A stretch of 64,000 nucleotides of DNA from Pelagibacterium luteolum (GCF_900100665.1 NZ_FNCS01000004.1:124001-188000); one strand, 5' to 3'. Shown: positions 1-8,886, counted from the stretch's first letter. A program made the numbers and translations. The notes: generated by a model from the sequence alone, not told the origin.

Positions 1-107
1 CGCACCAACGGATAGCACCGCGGTCGGATAAGGATGCAGCGGCATTACGCAGCGCTTCAGGTTCGAAAGGCTCCGGCTCCCTAGGTTAGGCATGCCAGAG
101 TAACCCA
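1..107. other. Edge segment without a supportable gene
   Basis: All six frames are short here and no start codon with a ribosome binding site is visible. A minus-strand frame without stops reaches the window edge (reading roughly EPEALRNAAASLSDRG) but lacks a start codon, so it may be coincidence or the interior of a gene that continues outside the window. Nothing can be assigned. Confidence 0.3.
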
Positions 108-815
108 TCACAGCGCTTCGCGCATACGTAAGAGTAGATGCCGTTCTGCACCGCGAGCGTGCCGCTCGACGATTGTGGCCGCCAAATCCGCGTCATGCGC
201 CTCAACCGCATCGATGATGTCCCAATGATCCTTGAGGACGGCGACTCGCCGTGCGGGGCTGATTGGGTAACGCCGCGCCAAGGCCCTTACGACTTCGCCG
301 TGTCGCTGACGAATGGCACGGGCCTCGTCGTTGAAGTGGCGCTTGTACATGATGCCATGGAACTCTTCATCGAGACTGTCCCACTCGATCTGATCGCCGT
401 GAGACGCTTCGAGTTGCTTTTGCACGGCGCGGGCGCGATCAAGATCATCCTTTCGCGCCTGCTCGACAAAGACCCTGATCAGATAGGGTTCGATCAGCGT
501 GCGTATGTCGAAGATGTTGCGCACGAATGTTTCGTCGAGAGACCGGACCTGAGCGCTCCGATTGCGTGAAAGCACCACAAAGCCTTCACCGCTCAACTGA
601 TGCAGAGCTTCTCGCACAGGGTTGGTGCTGACCCCATAACGCTTGGACAACTCGATGGTTTTGAGCAGCGATCCTGCCGGCAGCGCCCCGGAAACGATGT
701 CGTCACGCATCAGTTCTGCCAGCCCCATGCGAGGACGTGGGCGAAACGTCTTGCGCTCGCTTGATGCCAGAACTTCGCTCATCGGCGCACTCCCTACCTG
801 CTCCTGCGACACCAT
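108..815 (-). CDS. GntR family transcriptional regulator, FCD subfamily
   Basis: About 235 aa. An N-terminal winged helix-turn-helix lies around residues 30-90 (LAELMRDDIVSGALPAG, then STNPVREALHQL) and is followed by an all-helical FCD effector domain. The FCD domain keeps candidate metal-ligand histidines (EEFHGIMY, DHWDIIDAVEAHD, ERHARGAERH). FCD regulators normally bind organic acids or sugar acids and control the adjacent catabolic operon, so a TRAP-system repressor is inferred. I placed the start at MVSQEQVG (815); MSEVLASS (782) is an alternative. A longer upstream reading to 935 would run into the divergent promoter region and carries low-complexity, unconserved-looking sequence. It is divergent from the TRAP genes beginning at 905. 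Confidence 0.85.
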   Translation of the reverse strand: MVSQEQVGSAPMSEVLASSERKTFRPRPRMGLAELMRDDIVSGALPAGSLLKTIELSKRYGVSTNPVREALHQLSGEGFVVLSRNRSAQVRSLDETFVRNIFDIRTLIEPYLIRVFVEQARKDDLDRARAVQKQLEASHGDQIEWDSLDEEFHGIMYKRHFNDEARAIRQRHGEVVRALARRYPISPARRVAVLKDHWDIIDAVEAHDADLAATIVERHARGAERHLLLRMREAL

Positions 816-904
816 AATCACAAACCGAACGACACACAATCGGGCATTGACTTTGTATAATTTGGATGATTTCTTCCACAAACCAGATTGAATGGGAGGA
901 AAAC
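816..904. promoter_or_regulatory. Divergent GntR/TRAP intergenic promoter region
   Basis: About 90 bp separate the regulator start from dctP. It is AT-richer than its surroundings and contains TTGACT (847-852) and a TATAAT (856-861), though these two are not spaced as one sigma-70 promoter. A good Shine-Dalgarno GGGAGG sits at about 894-899 before the dctP start. FCD regulators usually bind such divergent regions; the exact operator is not resolved. Confidence 0.45.
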
Positions 905-1927
905 ATGTCTGTGTATCGCAATTTGTCGGCCGCATTGCTGGCTGCGGCGTCGTTCGCCGTAGCCCCCATGGCTCTTGCAGAGGAGATCCGGTTCGCGCTC
1001 GAGATGTATGAGGGCGACAACCCGGAATTCAACGCGGTGACCGCGTTCAAGGAATATGTCGAGAACAAAAGCGGCGGCGATCTGACTGTTCGGATTTTCC
1101 CCGGCAACCAGCTTGGCTCAGTGCGCGACACCACCGAAATGGTCCAGCAGGGCACTTTGCACATGACGCTGCCGTCCGATGGCGCGTTTGCAGGATTCTA
1201 CGCCCCCATCCAGGCATGGTCGATGCCATATCTTTTTCCCTCGGCACCAGTCGCCTGGGAAGTGATGAGCGGTGAGTTTGGCCAGTGGATGCTCGAAGAC
1301 ATCCAGGAGCAGACCGGCATCAGGGCACTTGCTTTTGCCCAGAATGGCTTCCGCTCATTCCTCAACAACGACCGCCTGATCCAGACGCCAGAAGACATGG
1401 CTGGCATGAAGATCCGCACCATGGAAAGCCCGGTCTATATGGAAATGGTCTCAGCGCTCGGCGCTGACCCCACCCCCATTGCCGGCTCGGAAGCGACAAT
1501 GGCTTTCCAGCAGGGCGTCGTCGATGGCCTCGAAAGCCCTCCATCGGTTCACCTCTCGGGCGGCGCTGCCGAAGTCGCGCAGTATATGACGCTTAACGAG
1601 CATGTGTTCGGCCTTCACATCGTCGTCGCTAATGACGAATGGTTCTCCTCGCTCTCGCCGGAGCACCAACAGATTGTCGCCGATGGCGCCCGCGTCCTCG
1701 CAGCCGTTGAAAACGTCGAAAAGACCACGGGTGACTGGGCGGCGATCGAAGAAATTCGCTCAATGGGCGTAGAGGTTCACATCTCTTCTCCAGAAGAAAA
1801 GGCGATGTTCCGCGACGCCGTCTATCAGCCCGTCCGCGAATTTATTCTCGGCCAGGTCGGTGAAGACGTGCTCAACCGCATCGAAGCAGCGGTCGAGACG
1901 GCGGAAGCTTCGGTTTACCGTCAATAA
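905..1927 (+). CDS. dctP: TRAP transporter substrate-binding protein DctP
   Basis: Periplasmic binding subunit, 340 aa, of a tripartite ATP-independent (sodium-driven) importer, probably for a sugar acid. A signal peptide (about residues 1-25, ending PMALA before EEIRF) is followed by a DctP fold with typical stretches such as FPGNQLGS, YLFPS, and MKIRTMESPVY. The RTMESP arginine corresponds to the carboxylate-binding arginine of the family. The start at 905 is chosen because GGGAGG precedes it by a normal distance and the signal peptide begins there. First gene of dctPQM plus an enolase-superfamily dehydratase. A strong intergenic palindrome follows it, likely protecting or separating this abundant subunit's message. 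Confidence 0.93.
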   Translation: MSVYRNLSAALLAAASFAVAPMALAEEIRFALEMYEGDNPEFNAVTAFKEYVENKSGGDLTVRIFPGNQLGSVRDTTEMVQQGTLHMTLPSDGAFAGFYAPIQAWSMPYLFPSAPVAWEVMSGEFGQWMLEDIQEQTGIRALAFAQNGFRSFLNNDRLIQTPEDMAGMKIRTMESPVYMEMVSALGADPTPIAGSEATMAFQQGVVDGLESPPSVHLSGGAAEVAQYMTLNEHVFGLHIVVANDEWFSSLSPEHQQIVADGARVLAAVENVEKTTGDWAAIEEIRSMGVEVHISSPEEKAMFRDAVYQPVREFILGQVGEDVLNRIEAAVETAEASVYRQ

Positions 1928-1934
1928 TCGAGCG

Positions 1935-1964
1935 ACGGAGCGGCCCTCTAGAGGGCCGCTCCGT
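1935..1964. repeat. Perfect 30-nt intergenic palindrome (15-bp arms)
   Basis: Arms ACGGAGCGGCCCTCT and its exact reverse complement abut without a loop between dctP and dctQ. As RNA it forms a very stable GC-rich hairpin. There is no T-tract after it, so it is more likely an mRNA-stabilising 3' hairpin or partial attenuator than a complete terminator. This arrangement fits the need for more binding protein than membrane subunits. Confidence 0.8.
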
Positions 1965-1982
1965 TACTTCCGGGAGGATGCG

Positions 1983-2474
1983 ATGCGGATCAAATCGATC
2001 TCCAAGGGCTTGGCCCTCACCTGCCAGTGGAGTGCGGCGGCGATCTTCGTCGTCGTATGTGGCCTCAACTTCTCGCAAGTTTTCGGCCGCTATGTCCTGG
2101 GCTCGTCCATCCCCTGGGGCGAGGAAATCATGCGCTACGCCATGATCTGGGTGATGATGCTCGGCGGCGTCGCATCGATCTACTATGCCGAGCATATGGC
2201 AGTTGAAAGCCTTGGCGAACTACTGGCCCCGCATCGCCGACACCTGGTGTTGACAGCGACTTACATCGTCGCCGGACTGTTCTGCGTACTTCTCGTTTAC
2301 TATGGATGGCCGGCTGCAATGGGCAACACCCGACAGCGTGCAGCAGCATCCGGCCTTTCGATGTTCTGGGTCTATCTCGCCATCCCGCTGGGCGCCTTGT
2401 TGATGCTGATACAGATCGCTCTGTGTGCAGTTTCAGGGTTCGCCTCGCAAAACGCCGAGCCCGAGCGTCTCTAA
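1983..2474 (+). CDS. dctQ: TRAP transporter small permease DctQ
   Basis: Small membrane subunit, 163 aa with four predicted transmembrane segments (for example IFVVVCGLNFSQVFGRYV, YAMIWVMMLGGVASIYYAEH, LTATYIVAGLFCVLLVYYGW, FWVYLAIPLGALLMLIQIAL). The GRYV...IPWGEEIMRYAMIW stretch is characteristic of DctQ. The start at 1983 follows GGGAGG; a longer in-frame reading beginning inside dctP is rejected. It pairs with DctM downstream to form the inner-membrane complex. Confidence 0.92.
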   Translation: MRIKSISKGLALTCQWSAAAIFVVVCGLNFSQVFGRYVLGSSIPWGEEIMRYAMIWVMMLGGVASIYYAEHMAVESLGELLAPHRRHLVLTATYIVAGLFCVLLVYYGWPAAMGNTRQRAAASGLSMFWVYLAIPLGALLMLIQIALCAVSGFASQNAEPERL

Positions 2475-2509
2475 CCCGCAATTTTTCACTCTTTTGATGA
2501 GGTGATCCG

Positions 2510-3781
2510 ATGGCCTGGGTTGCGTCGATTTCATTCGTGCTGCTCGTCCTTGGCGTGCCGATCGCCTTCGCTCTCGGCTTGGCCGGAACATTCGGCATCT
2601 GGCAGTTCGGCATTCCACCGCAAGTGATCATCACCCGGTTTTTCGGCGGGGTGGACAGCTTTATTTTTCTGGCCGTGCCGTTCTACATCCTCGCCGCAGA
2701 GCTGATGAACATCAGCGGCATCACGGATCGGATCGTGCGCGCGACCTCTCTTGTGCTGGGGCGTGTACCCGGCGGCACCGCCTACACAAATATTACGGCG
2801 TCGGTCCTTTTTGCCGGTGTGTCCGGGTCGGCCGTGGCGGATGCCAGCGCGCTGGGACGTTTCTTTCTCAAGGTCATGCCAGAAGAGGGATACACCAAGG
2901 AATACGCTGCCGCCGTCACGGCCTCGTCCTCGATTGTCGGTCCCATCATCCCACCCTCTGGCCTTGCCATCATCATGGCGGCGGTCTCGGGACTTTCGAT
3001 CGTCGATCTCTTTCTTGCCGGCGTCATTCCAGGCCTGATCATGGGACTTGCCTGCGTCGTTGTCGTGTTCATCACCGCAATGACCAAGGGATTGCCCAAG
3101 TCCGCCATCGTGGTTGAGCGCAAGGAAATGCCGCGCCTGCTCATCGAGAGCGCTGTCGTCGCCATCCTTCCGGTTATCATCGTCGGCGGCATGGTCACGG
3201 GTGCATTCACGGCAACGGAAGGCGGTGGGATCGCGGTCTTTGTCGCGCTGGTTCTGGGATTGCTCGTCTTTAGATCGATGTCGATCGCTGATGTGTGGAG
3301 GGCCGTTGTGGTCTCCGCGCGCGTAACGGCAACGATTTACTTCCTGGTCGCCGCGGCGGCCATCCTCTCCTACGCCCTTAATCTGCTCGGCATTTCGGGG
3401 CTCGTCGCTGCCATGGTGCCGCTTGTCGGCGGCGATCCGACGCTGTTTCTGATCGGCGTCGTCATTCTGATGCTGATCCTGGGCATGTTCCTCGATATCG
3501 GCGCAGCGCTCATTATCTTCGTGCCGCTACTGATGCCCACCGTCATGCAATTGGGCATCGATCCGATCCAGGCGGCGATGGTGATCATTTTGACCCTCGC
3601 CATGGGCCTGATAACGCCGCCGTTCGGCGTGGTGCTCTTCGTGCTCATGAAAATCGGCAATATCGGGCTCTCGCCTTTGTTCAAGGCGCTCATCCCCTTC
3701 ATCATTGCCCAAATCGGAGCGATCCTGCTTCTGGTGTTTATCCCCGAACTATCCACCTGGCTCCCGAACCTCCTCAACTGA
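2510..3781 (+). CDS. dctM: TRAP transporter large permease DctM
   Basis: 423 aa, about 12 transmembrane segments, the transport channel of the TRAP system. Family hallmarks include FFGGVDSFIFLAVPFYILAA near the N-terminus, VSGSAVADASALGRF, SSSIVGPIIPPSGL, a second repeat with GMFLDIGAAL, and GLITPPFGVVLF near the C-terminus. Full family length. Starts 35 bp after dctQ with GAGGTGATCC upstream, consistent with one transcript. Confidence 0.94.
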   Translation: MAWVASISFVLLVLGVPIAFALGLAGTFGIWQFGIPPQVIITRFFGGVDSFIFLAVPFYILAAELMNISGITDRIVRATSLVLGRVPGGTAYTNITASVLFAGVSGSAVADASALGRFFLKVMPEEGYTKEYAAAVTASSSIVGPIIPPSGLAIIMAAVSGLSIVDLFLAGVIPGLIMGLACVVVVFITAMTKGLPKSAIVVERKEMPRLLIESAVVAILPVIIVGGMVTGAFTATEGGGIAVFVALVLGLLVFRSMSIADVWRAVVVSARVTATIYFLVAAAAILSYALNLLGISGLVAAMVPLVGGDPTLFLIGVVILMLILGMFLDIGAALIIFVPLLMPTVMQLGIDPIQAAMVIILTLAMGLITPPFGVVLFVLMKIGNIGLSPLFKALIPFIIAQIGAILLLVFIPELSTWLPNLLN

Positions 3782-3830
3782 GTGTTTCTGGCCGCATAAA
3801 TCTTTAGACAAGAAGAACAGAACATCTGCG

Positions 3831-4982
3831 ATGAAAATTACAGCCATCAAGACATACCCGGTTTGGGTCGGCGTGCGTAACCAACTGCTCGTAAAGGTCG
3901 AAACTGACGAAGGCATTTTTGGATGGGGCGAATCCGGCCTTTCATTCCGGGAAAAGGCGGTTGCTGGTGCCATTGAGCACTTCGCCGAGTTTCTCATCGG
4001 TCAGGACCCCATGCGCGCCGCTGGTATCTGGCAGGAATTGTATCGGAGCCAGTATTTCGAGGGCGGGCGCGTGCTCGCCGCTGCGATCTCGGCCATCGAC
4101 ATCGCATGCTACGATATCAAGGGCAAAGCGCTGGGCGTTCCGGTCTATCAACTCCTGGGCGGCCGTTCGCGGGACAAGGTGCCGGCCTTTGCGACAGTGC
4201 CTGCCGATCCAGGACCGGAAATGGTCGAAAAGGCCCGCATTGCATATGATGCAGGCTGGACATGCATTCGGCTCCTCGGCGGTTTTCAGGAGGCCGAGTC
4301 GGTCTTTGAACCCCGTGAATCGATTGCCGCAACTGTCGACTGGGTCCGGGCCGTCAGGGCCGAACTCGGCCATGACGCGATACTCGGTGTCGAGTACCAC
4401 CACCGGCTGTCGGTCGCCGAAGCTGCGTCCTTCTGCCAAAAGCTGGGGTCGGGAACGCTCGACTTTATCGAAGAGCCTATTCGCGACGAGGCGCCGGGCG
4501 CCTACGAGGCCTTGCGCCGCATGACCGATGTCCCCTTTGCCATCGGCGAAGAGTTCTCATCGAAGTGGCAGTTCATGCCCTATATCGAGCGCGATATCAT
4601 CCAGCACGCGCGCCTCGACATCTGCAACGTGGGCGGTTTCACCGAAGCGATGAAAGTGGCGGGATGGTGCGAAGCGCACTATGTCGATCTGATGCCGCAC
4701 AATCCGCTCGGTCCCATCTGCACGGCCGCATCGGTGCATATGGCTGCGGTCATTCCCAATTTCTCCTGGCTCGAATGCCGTGCCAGTCCAGTGGAAGATC
4801 TTGGATTCGACAATCGGGAAATCTTTCCCGTCCAGGCCGATCTCGAAGGTAGCCACTACAAGGTGCCTGAAACACCGGGTCTCGGCGTCGAGGTCAACGA
4901 GGATTATCTCAAGGCAGCGGTCTTCAAATATTCCGAGCCGCCGCATCTGCGTCGCAAGGACGGCTCATTCACCAATTGGTAG
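3831..4982 (+). CDS. Enolase-superfamily sugar-acid dehydratase (galactonate dehydratase-like)
   Basis: 383 aa, N-terminal capping domain plus TIM barrel of the mandelate racemase/muconate lactonizing subgroup. Colinear with E. coli D-galactonate dehydratase DgoD: metal ligands at E188, E214 (FIEEP) and E240 (IGEEF), and the likely catalytic histidines H190 and H290 (LMPHNPLGP), each shifted by five from the DgoD residues as I remember them (D183, H185, E209, E235, H285). The first ligand is Glu instead of Asp. It would dehydrate the acid imported by the adjacent TRAP system to a 2-keto-3-deoxy acid. The start at 3831 (MKITAIKTYPVW) matches the family. The exact substrate is unknown. Confidence 0.82.
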   Translation: MKITAIKTYPVWVGVRNQLLVKVETDEGIFGWGESGLSFREKAVAGAIEHFAEFLIGQDPMRAAGIWQELYRSQYFEGGRVLAAAISAIDIACYDIKGKALGVPVYQLLGGRSRDKVPAFATVPADPGPEMVEKARIAYDAGWTCIRLLGGFQEAESVFEPRESIAATVDWVRAVRAELGHDAILGVEYHHRLSVAEAASFCQKLGSGTLDFIEEPIRDEAPGAYEALRRMTDVPFAIGEEFSSKWQFMPYIERDIIQHARLDICNVGGFTEAMKVAGWCEAHYVDLMPHNPLGPICTAASVHMAAVIPNFSWLECRASPVEDLGFDNREIFPVQADLEGSHYKVPETPGLGVEVNEDYLKAAVFKYSEPPHLRRKDGSFTNW

Positions 4983-4992
4983 GGCGCGGCGC

Positions 4993-5907
4993 CTAACGCG
5001 CCACGCGCACCAAGCGACCTCCGTCACGGGCGACCAGTTGTCCCTCGCCCGTGGCTTCCCAAGCCGCTTTTGCCATGCTCCGGTCAGCCGGTTCGAGTTT
5101 TCCCGAGCCGGCATCTTCGATCGACAAAACCGATTCCTTGAGCAGCCGCGAGTAGGCGTGCTCGGGCGCATCGAGCACCGGCCGGGCGGGGCCCATCTCG
5201 ACCACATAGCCCTTCTGCATGATCATGATGCGATCGGAGATGTAATAGGCTGTCGCAAGATCGTGGGTGATGTAGATCACCGAGACGCCGAACTTGTCGC
5301 GTAGATCGCGCAAAAGGTTGACGATCGACATCCTCAATGACGCATCGACCATCGAAACGGGCTCGTCCGTAATCAGGAGAGCCGGCTCCGGGATCAGGGC
5401 GCGAGCGATCGCGACACGTTGCAATTGCCCGCCCGACAATTCATGCGCATAGCGGCCTTTGATTTCACGATAGCTCAGCCCGACCTTTTGCAGCGCGCCG
5501 TCCATTGCCGCTTCGATCTCGGCCTTGTCCTTAAGCCCGAGCAGCGTACGCGCAGTGGCTTCCAGATAGCGCTCGACCTGCTTGAGTGGATTAAACGCTT
5601 CGAACGGATTTTGAAACACCGGCTGAACGCGCCGCATGAAGCTCAGGCGTGCCGCCCTGTCTTTACGTTCCGCCGCGCTGACGCCTTCGAAATTGATATC
5701 GCCTTCGCTTGGCTCTTCAAGCCCCAGGATCATGCGCGCGAGCGTGGTTTTGCCCGAGCCTGACTCGCCGATGATCGTGAAGATTTCCGGCGTTCCGCTT
5801 TCCAGGGTGAAGCTCACATCAATGACGGCATCGACATGCTTGCGAGACAGAATGCCGCCCATGGCAAAACGCTTGGAGACGTTTCTGACGTCAAGAAGAG
5901 TGGTCAA
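4993..5907 (-). CDS. Oligopeptide/oligosaccharide ABC transporter ATPase (DppF/OppF type)
   Basis: 304 aa. Walker A GESGSGKTT (about residues 46-54), Q-loop QPVFQNPFEAFNP, signature LSGGQLQRV, Walker B LLITDEP and H-loop ITHDLATAYY are all present. Start codon is TTG at 5907, overlapping the upstream ATPase stop (TTGA, 5904-5907), implying translational coupling. Last gene of the five-gene importer on the minus strand; it converges with the dehydratase gene. The neighbouring arabinofuranosidase suggests the cargo is an arabinose-containing oligosaccharide rather than a peptide (inference). Confidence 0.92.
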   Translation of the reverse strand: MTTLLDVRNVSKRFAMGGILSRKHVDAVIDVSFTLESGTPEIFTIIGESGSGKTTLARMILGLEEPSEGDINFEGVSAAERKDRAARLSFMRRVQPVFQNPFEAFNPLKQVERYLEATARTLLGLKDKAEIEAAMDGALQKVGLSYREIKGRYAHELSGGQLQRVAIARALIPEPALLITDEPVSMVDASLRMSIVNLLRDLRDKFGVSVIYITHDLATAYYISDRIMIMQKGYVVEMGPARPVLDAPEHAYSRLLKESVLSIEDAGSGKLEPADRSMAKAAWEATGEGQLVARDGGRLVRVAR

Positions 5908-6938
5908 AGCACTGCCTCCGCGCGATGCGAGATCGTGGTGAGCGGACGAACGTCATCGGCGCGCCAACATGCGCTGCGATGGCTTTCGCCGACCGTAGCG
6001 AGAGGCGGAACCTCAGTTTTGCACTTTTCGATCGCCAATGGGCACCTGGGGTGGAAGCGGCATCCGGGAGGGGGATCGGCGAGGTTGGGCGGGCGTCCCT
6101 CCAGCGCCGATTTTGCTGACGTGTCACCGATCCGCGGCAGGCTGCCGACCAGATGGGCGGTATAAGGATGTTTTGGGGCGGTAAACAGCGTGCGTGTGGG
6201 CCCCTCTTCAACAAGGCGTCCGGCGTAAACGATGCCGATGCGGTCCGCCATATTGGCATGGACGCTCATATCGTGCGTAACGAACACGACCGAAGAGCCC
6301 ATCTGCTGCTGAACATTCCGGATCATCGCCAGAACGTCCTTTTGGACGACCACGTCGAGCGCTGTGGTCGGCTCGTCGGCGATTATGAATTCCGGCTGGC
6401 AGACAGTGGCCAGTGCAATCGTCACGCGCTGACGCATGCCGCCCGAGAGCTCGTGCGGATAGGCATTGAGCACATCCGGAGACAGGTTTAGGCGCTCAAG
6501 GTGTGCCTTGGTGCGCTCCCAGAAAATATTTTTCGGCACGCCCATGGGCCGAAGCGCGAAATCAGTGAAGCTGTGCTTGATGCGACGGACCGGATTGAGC
6601 ACGCTCATCGAGCCCTGCATGATATAGGACAGATGCTTCCAGCGGATCGCGTCGACCTCTTCCTTGCGGGCCTTGTACGGGTCGATCTCCAGATCGCCGA
6701 AGCGGTAGGTAAGCGACCCATCTACCACCTTGAGCGGCGGTCTGATGGCCGCGGCAAGGACTTTGATCAGCGAGGTTTTGCCAGACGAACTCTCGCCGGC
6801 GATGCCGTAGATTTCGTTCCTGCGGATCGAGAGCGTAACGTCGTCGACTGCCCTGACTTCGCGTTCGATGCCGAAATAGGCCATCTGGTAGTAGGCCTTG
6901 AGCCCGCGGACCGTGAGGATGTCGTCGGTGTCGGCCAT
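5904..6938 (-). CDS. Oligopeptide/oligosaccharide ABC transporter ATPase (DppD/OppD type)
   Basis: 344 aa. Walker A GESSSGKTS, signature LSGGMRQRV, Walker B FIIADEPTTALD and switch VTHDMSVHANM. The C-terminal oligopeptide_HPY region carries the usual cysteine motif (CRFHPRCPLAIEKC), which in related proteins can hold an iron-sulfur cluster. Starts one base after the upstream permease and overlaps the downstream ATPase by four bases, so it is in the middle of a tightly packed operon. Confidence 0.93.
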   Translation of the reverse strand: MADTDDILTVRGLKAYYQMAYFGIEREVRAVDDVTLSIRRNEIYGIAGESSSGKTSLIKVLAAAIRPPLKVVDGSLTYRFGDLEIDPYKARKEEVDAIRWKHLSYIMQGSMSVLNPVRRIKHSFTDFALRPMGVPKNIFWERTKAHLERLNLSPDVLNAYPHELSGGMRQRVTIALATVCQPEFIIADEPTTALDVVVQKDVLAMIRNVQQQMGSSVVFVTHDMSVHANMADRIGIVYAGRLVEEGPTRTLFTAPKHPYTAHLVGSLPRIGDTSAKSALEGRPPNLADPPPGCRFHPRCPLAIEKCKTEVPPLATVGESHRSACWRADDVRPLTTISHRAEAVL

Positions 6939-6939
6939 A

Positions 6940-7800
6940 CTAGGCTCCTCCCATCCGCCGCAGGCGCGAGCGCGGATCGATATATTCGTTGAGCGAGACC
7001 GTAAGCAGGAACAGCCCGATGAACAGGGCCACGATCAGCACCACCGGGATCAGGATCCACCACCAGACACCCACGATCATCGCCGAATGGTTGTTGGCCC
7101 AATAGAGCGTCGTGCCGACGGTGGGTATGTTGAGGTTGGTGAACCCCAGAACGGCAAGCGTGACTTCCATTCCGATCGACCAGATCATGTTGGCAATTGC
7201 CGTCGAGAGCACGATCGGCATGACGTAGGGCAAATGCTCTTCGAACATGATCTTGCGCGGCGACATCCCCGAAAACGTGGCATGGCGTGTGAATTCGCGA
7301 TGGCGAAGGCCGAGCGAAACCGAGCGGATCAGCCGCGCATCGAAGGGCCAACCCAAACACCCCATGATCAGCGCCAAGGTGAACATGTCGAGATTGCTGC
7401 GCAGAACGAAGTAGACGAGGATCAGGAGCGGGAAGATGGGAAGCGATACGAAGATATCGTTGAAAAACATCAGGACGCGATCGACCCATCCGCCCAGATA
7501 CCCCGCCAGCAATCCCACCGTGATGGAAATGATCCGGCTAATGATTGCCACTAGCACGCCGAAGGTCAGCGTGTTGCGGAAAGCATAGCTGAGTTGCCAG
7601 AACAAATCCTGTCCACGCGAATTGGTACCGAACCAATAGGTCATCGACGGCGGCATGTCGGGCGGCACCGTATAGATCATCGTCGGCGCGACAGGCGCAA
7701 AAAAACTGGCCAGAGCGAAGAGCGTGATGATGCCGACCAGCAAACAACCGATGGCAAACTCGATATTGTAGCGCGTGAGATCTCTGATGACTGCGAACAT
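6940..7800 (-). CDS. ABC transporter permease (DppC/OppC type)
   Basis: 286 aa inner-membrane subunit with a DppC-like N-terminal helix (IGCLLVGIITLFALASFFAPV) and an extracytoplasmic loop with the typical FGTNSRGQDLFWQLSYAFR sequence before the permease core. The cytoplasmic EAA-type loop that contacts the ATPases is around REFTRHATFSGMSPRKIM. Three bases downstream of the DppB-like gene. Confidence 0.92.
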   Translation of the reverse strand: MFAVIRDLTRYNIEFAIGCLLVGIITLFALASFFAPVAPTMIYTVPPDMPPSMTYWFGTNSRGQDLFWQLSYAFRNTLTFGVLVAIISRIISITVGLLAGYLGGWVDRVLMFFNDIFVSLPIFPLLILVYFVLRSNLDMFTLALIMGCLGWPFDARLIRSVSLGLRHREFTRHATFSGMSPRKIMFEEHLPYVMPIVLSTAIANMIWSIGMEVTLAVLGFTNLNIPTVGTTLYWANNHSAMIVGVWWWILIPVVLIVALFIGLFLLTVSLNEYIDPRSRLRRMGGA

Positions 7801-7803
7801 CGG

Positions 7804-8808
7804 CTATTTGACCTTTACGCGCGGATCGAGCAGGGGATGGAGTAGGTCGATCACAAAGATTGCGCTGGCCACCGCGACGACGGCAATCGATGACACCGCC
7901 AAAACCAGCGTCGTATCGCCGGCATTGACCGCGCTGACCAGCAAGGCGCCCAACCCTGGATAGGCAAAGACCTGTTCGGTGATGATCGTGCCGGAGAAAA
8001 TGCCGCCGAGCGCCATGGCAAGCCCGGTCAGCTGCGGTACCATCGCGTTGCGGATGACATAGAAAAACACTACCCGCTCGGTTTTGACCCCGGCCAGTTC
8101 AGCGTAGGTGACATAATCTTCGGTCACGATATTGGACACCATTGCCCGCATGCCGAGGAACGAGATGCCAAGACCCACGATCACCAGCGAGGCCGCGGGC
8201 AAGATCGAATGGTGGATGACCGATGCGATGAATTCGAAGGTGAAGCCGGGGCGAACGTTAATCGAGAAACCGCCCGATATCGGCATCACCGGCCAGAAAT
8301 ACCCAAACAGCAACACCAGCAAAAACGCGACGATATAATAAGGGATAGGCTGGACGCCCATGGCGACGACGCCAAACGCCTTGAGGAAGCGGTTGTTCTG
8401 GTAGTAGCCACCCAGTCCGCCCAAAATATTCCCGATCGTCCAGCTGATCAGGATCGAGGTCATCAAAAGACCGACGGTCCAGGGCAGGGCGCGCATGACG
8501 AGGTTCATGGCCGGCGTTGGAAAGGCCAGCAGCGAAGGGCCAAGATCGCCGACGAGGAACCGGGTCCAGAAGTTGAAGTATTTGATGTGCAGCGGAAGGT
8601 CGGTCCCAAACAGCGCGGACAGCGACTCGCGTAGTTCCATGATTGCGAGGGGGCTGACGCTGGCCTGAGCCGCGACGCGATTGACGATCATATCGACGGG
8701 TGAAATCGGGGAGAGGTGCGTGATAAAGAACGCGGCCGAAATCCCTGCGAAAACGACGGCGGCCAATTGTAAAAGCCGCTTGAGTACGAACGTAAGATAG
8801 TCGCGCAT
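7804..8808 (-). CDS. ABC transporter permease (DppB/OppB type)
   Basis: 334 aa with six predicted transmembrane segments. The N-terminus (RLLQLAAVVFAGISAAFFITHL) and the loop with RESLSALFGTDLPL are typical of DppB permeases; the EAA-type loop is around VTYAELAGVKTERVVF. It follows the binding-protein gene after a gap of 78 bp that contains a hairpin, so reduced expression relative to the binding protein is likely. Confidence 0.92.
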   Translation of the reverse strand: MRDYLTFVLKRLLQLAAVVFAGISAAFFITHLSPISPVDMIVNRVAAQASVSPLAIMELRESLSALFGTDLPLHIKYFNFWTRFLVGDLGPSLLAFPTPAMNLVMRALPWTVGLLMTSILISWTIGNILGGLGGYYQNNRFLKAFGVVAMGVQPIPYYIVAFLLVLLFGYFWPVMPISGGFSINVRPGFTFEFIASVIHHSILPAASLVIVGLGISFLGMRAMVSNIVTEDYVTYAELAGVKTERVVFFYVIRNAMVPQLTGLAMALGGIFSGTIITEQVFAYPGLGALLVSAVNAGDTTLVLAVSSIAVVAVASAIFVIDLLHPLLDPRVKVK

Positions 8809-8836
8809 GCTTGAGACCTGTGTCCCCTTTGAACGC

Positions 8837-8876
8837 GAGAAGCTGGCACCCGTTTTCGGAACAGGCGCCAGCTCTC
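8837..8876 (-). terminator. Intergenic hairpin between binding protein and permease
   Basis: Arms with core AGCTGGC and GCCAGCT, extended to about ten pairs with one mismatch, flank a 13-nt loop. It lies in the 78-bp gap between the binding-protein stop and the DppB-type start. No strong U-tract follows on the minus strand, so a stabilising or leaky attenuating hairpin is more likely than full termination. Confidence 0.5.
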
Positions 8877-8886
8877 TTGGGAGGAT

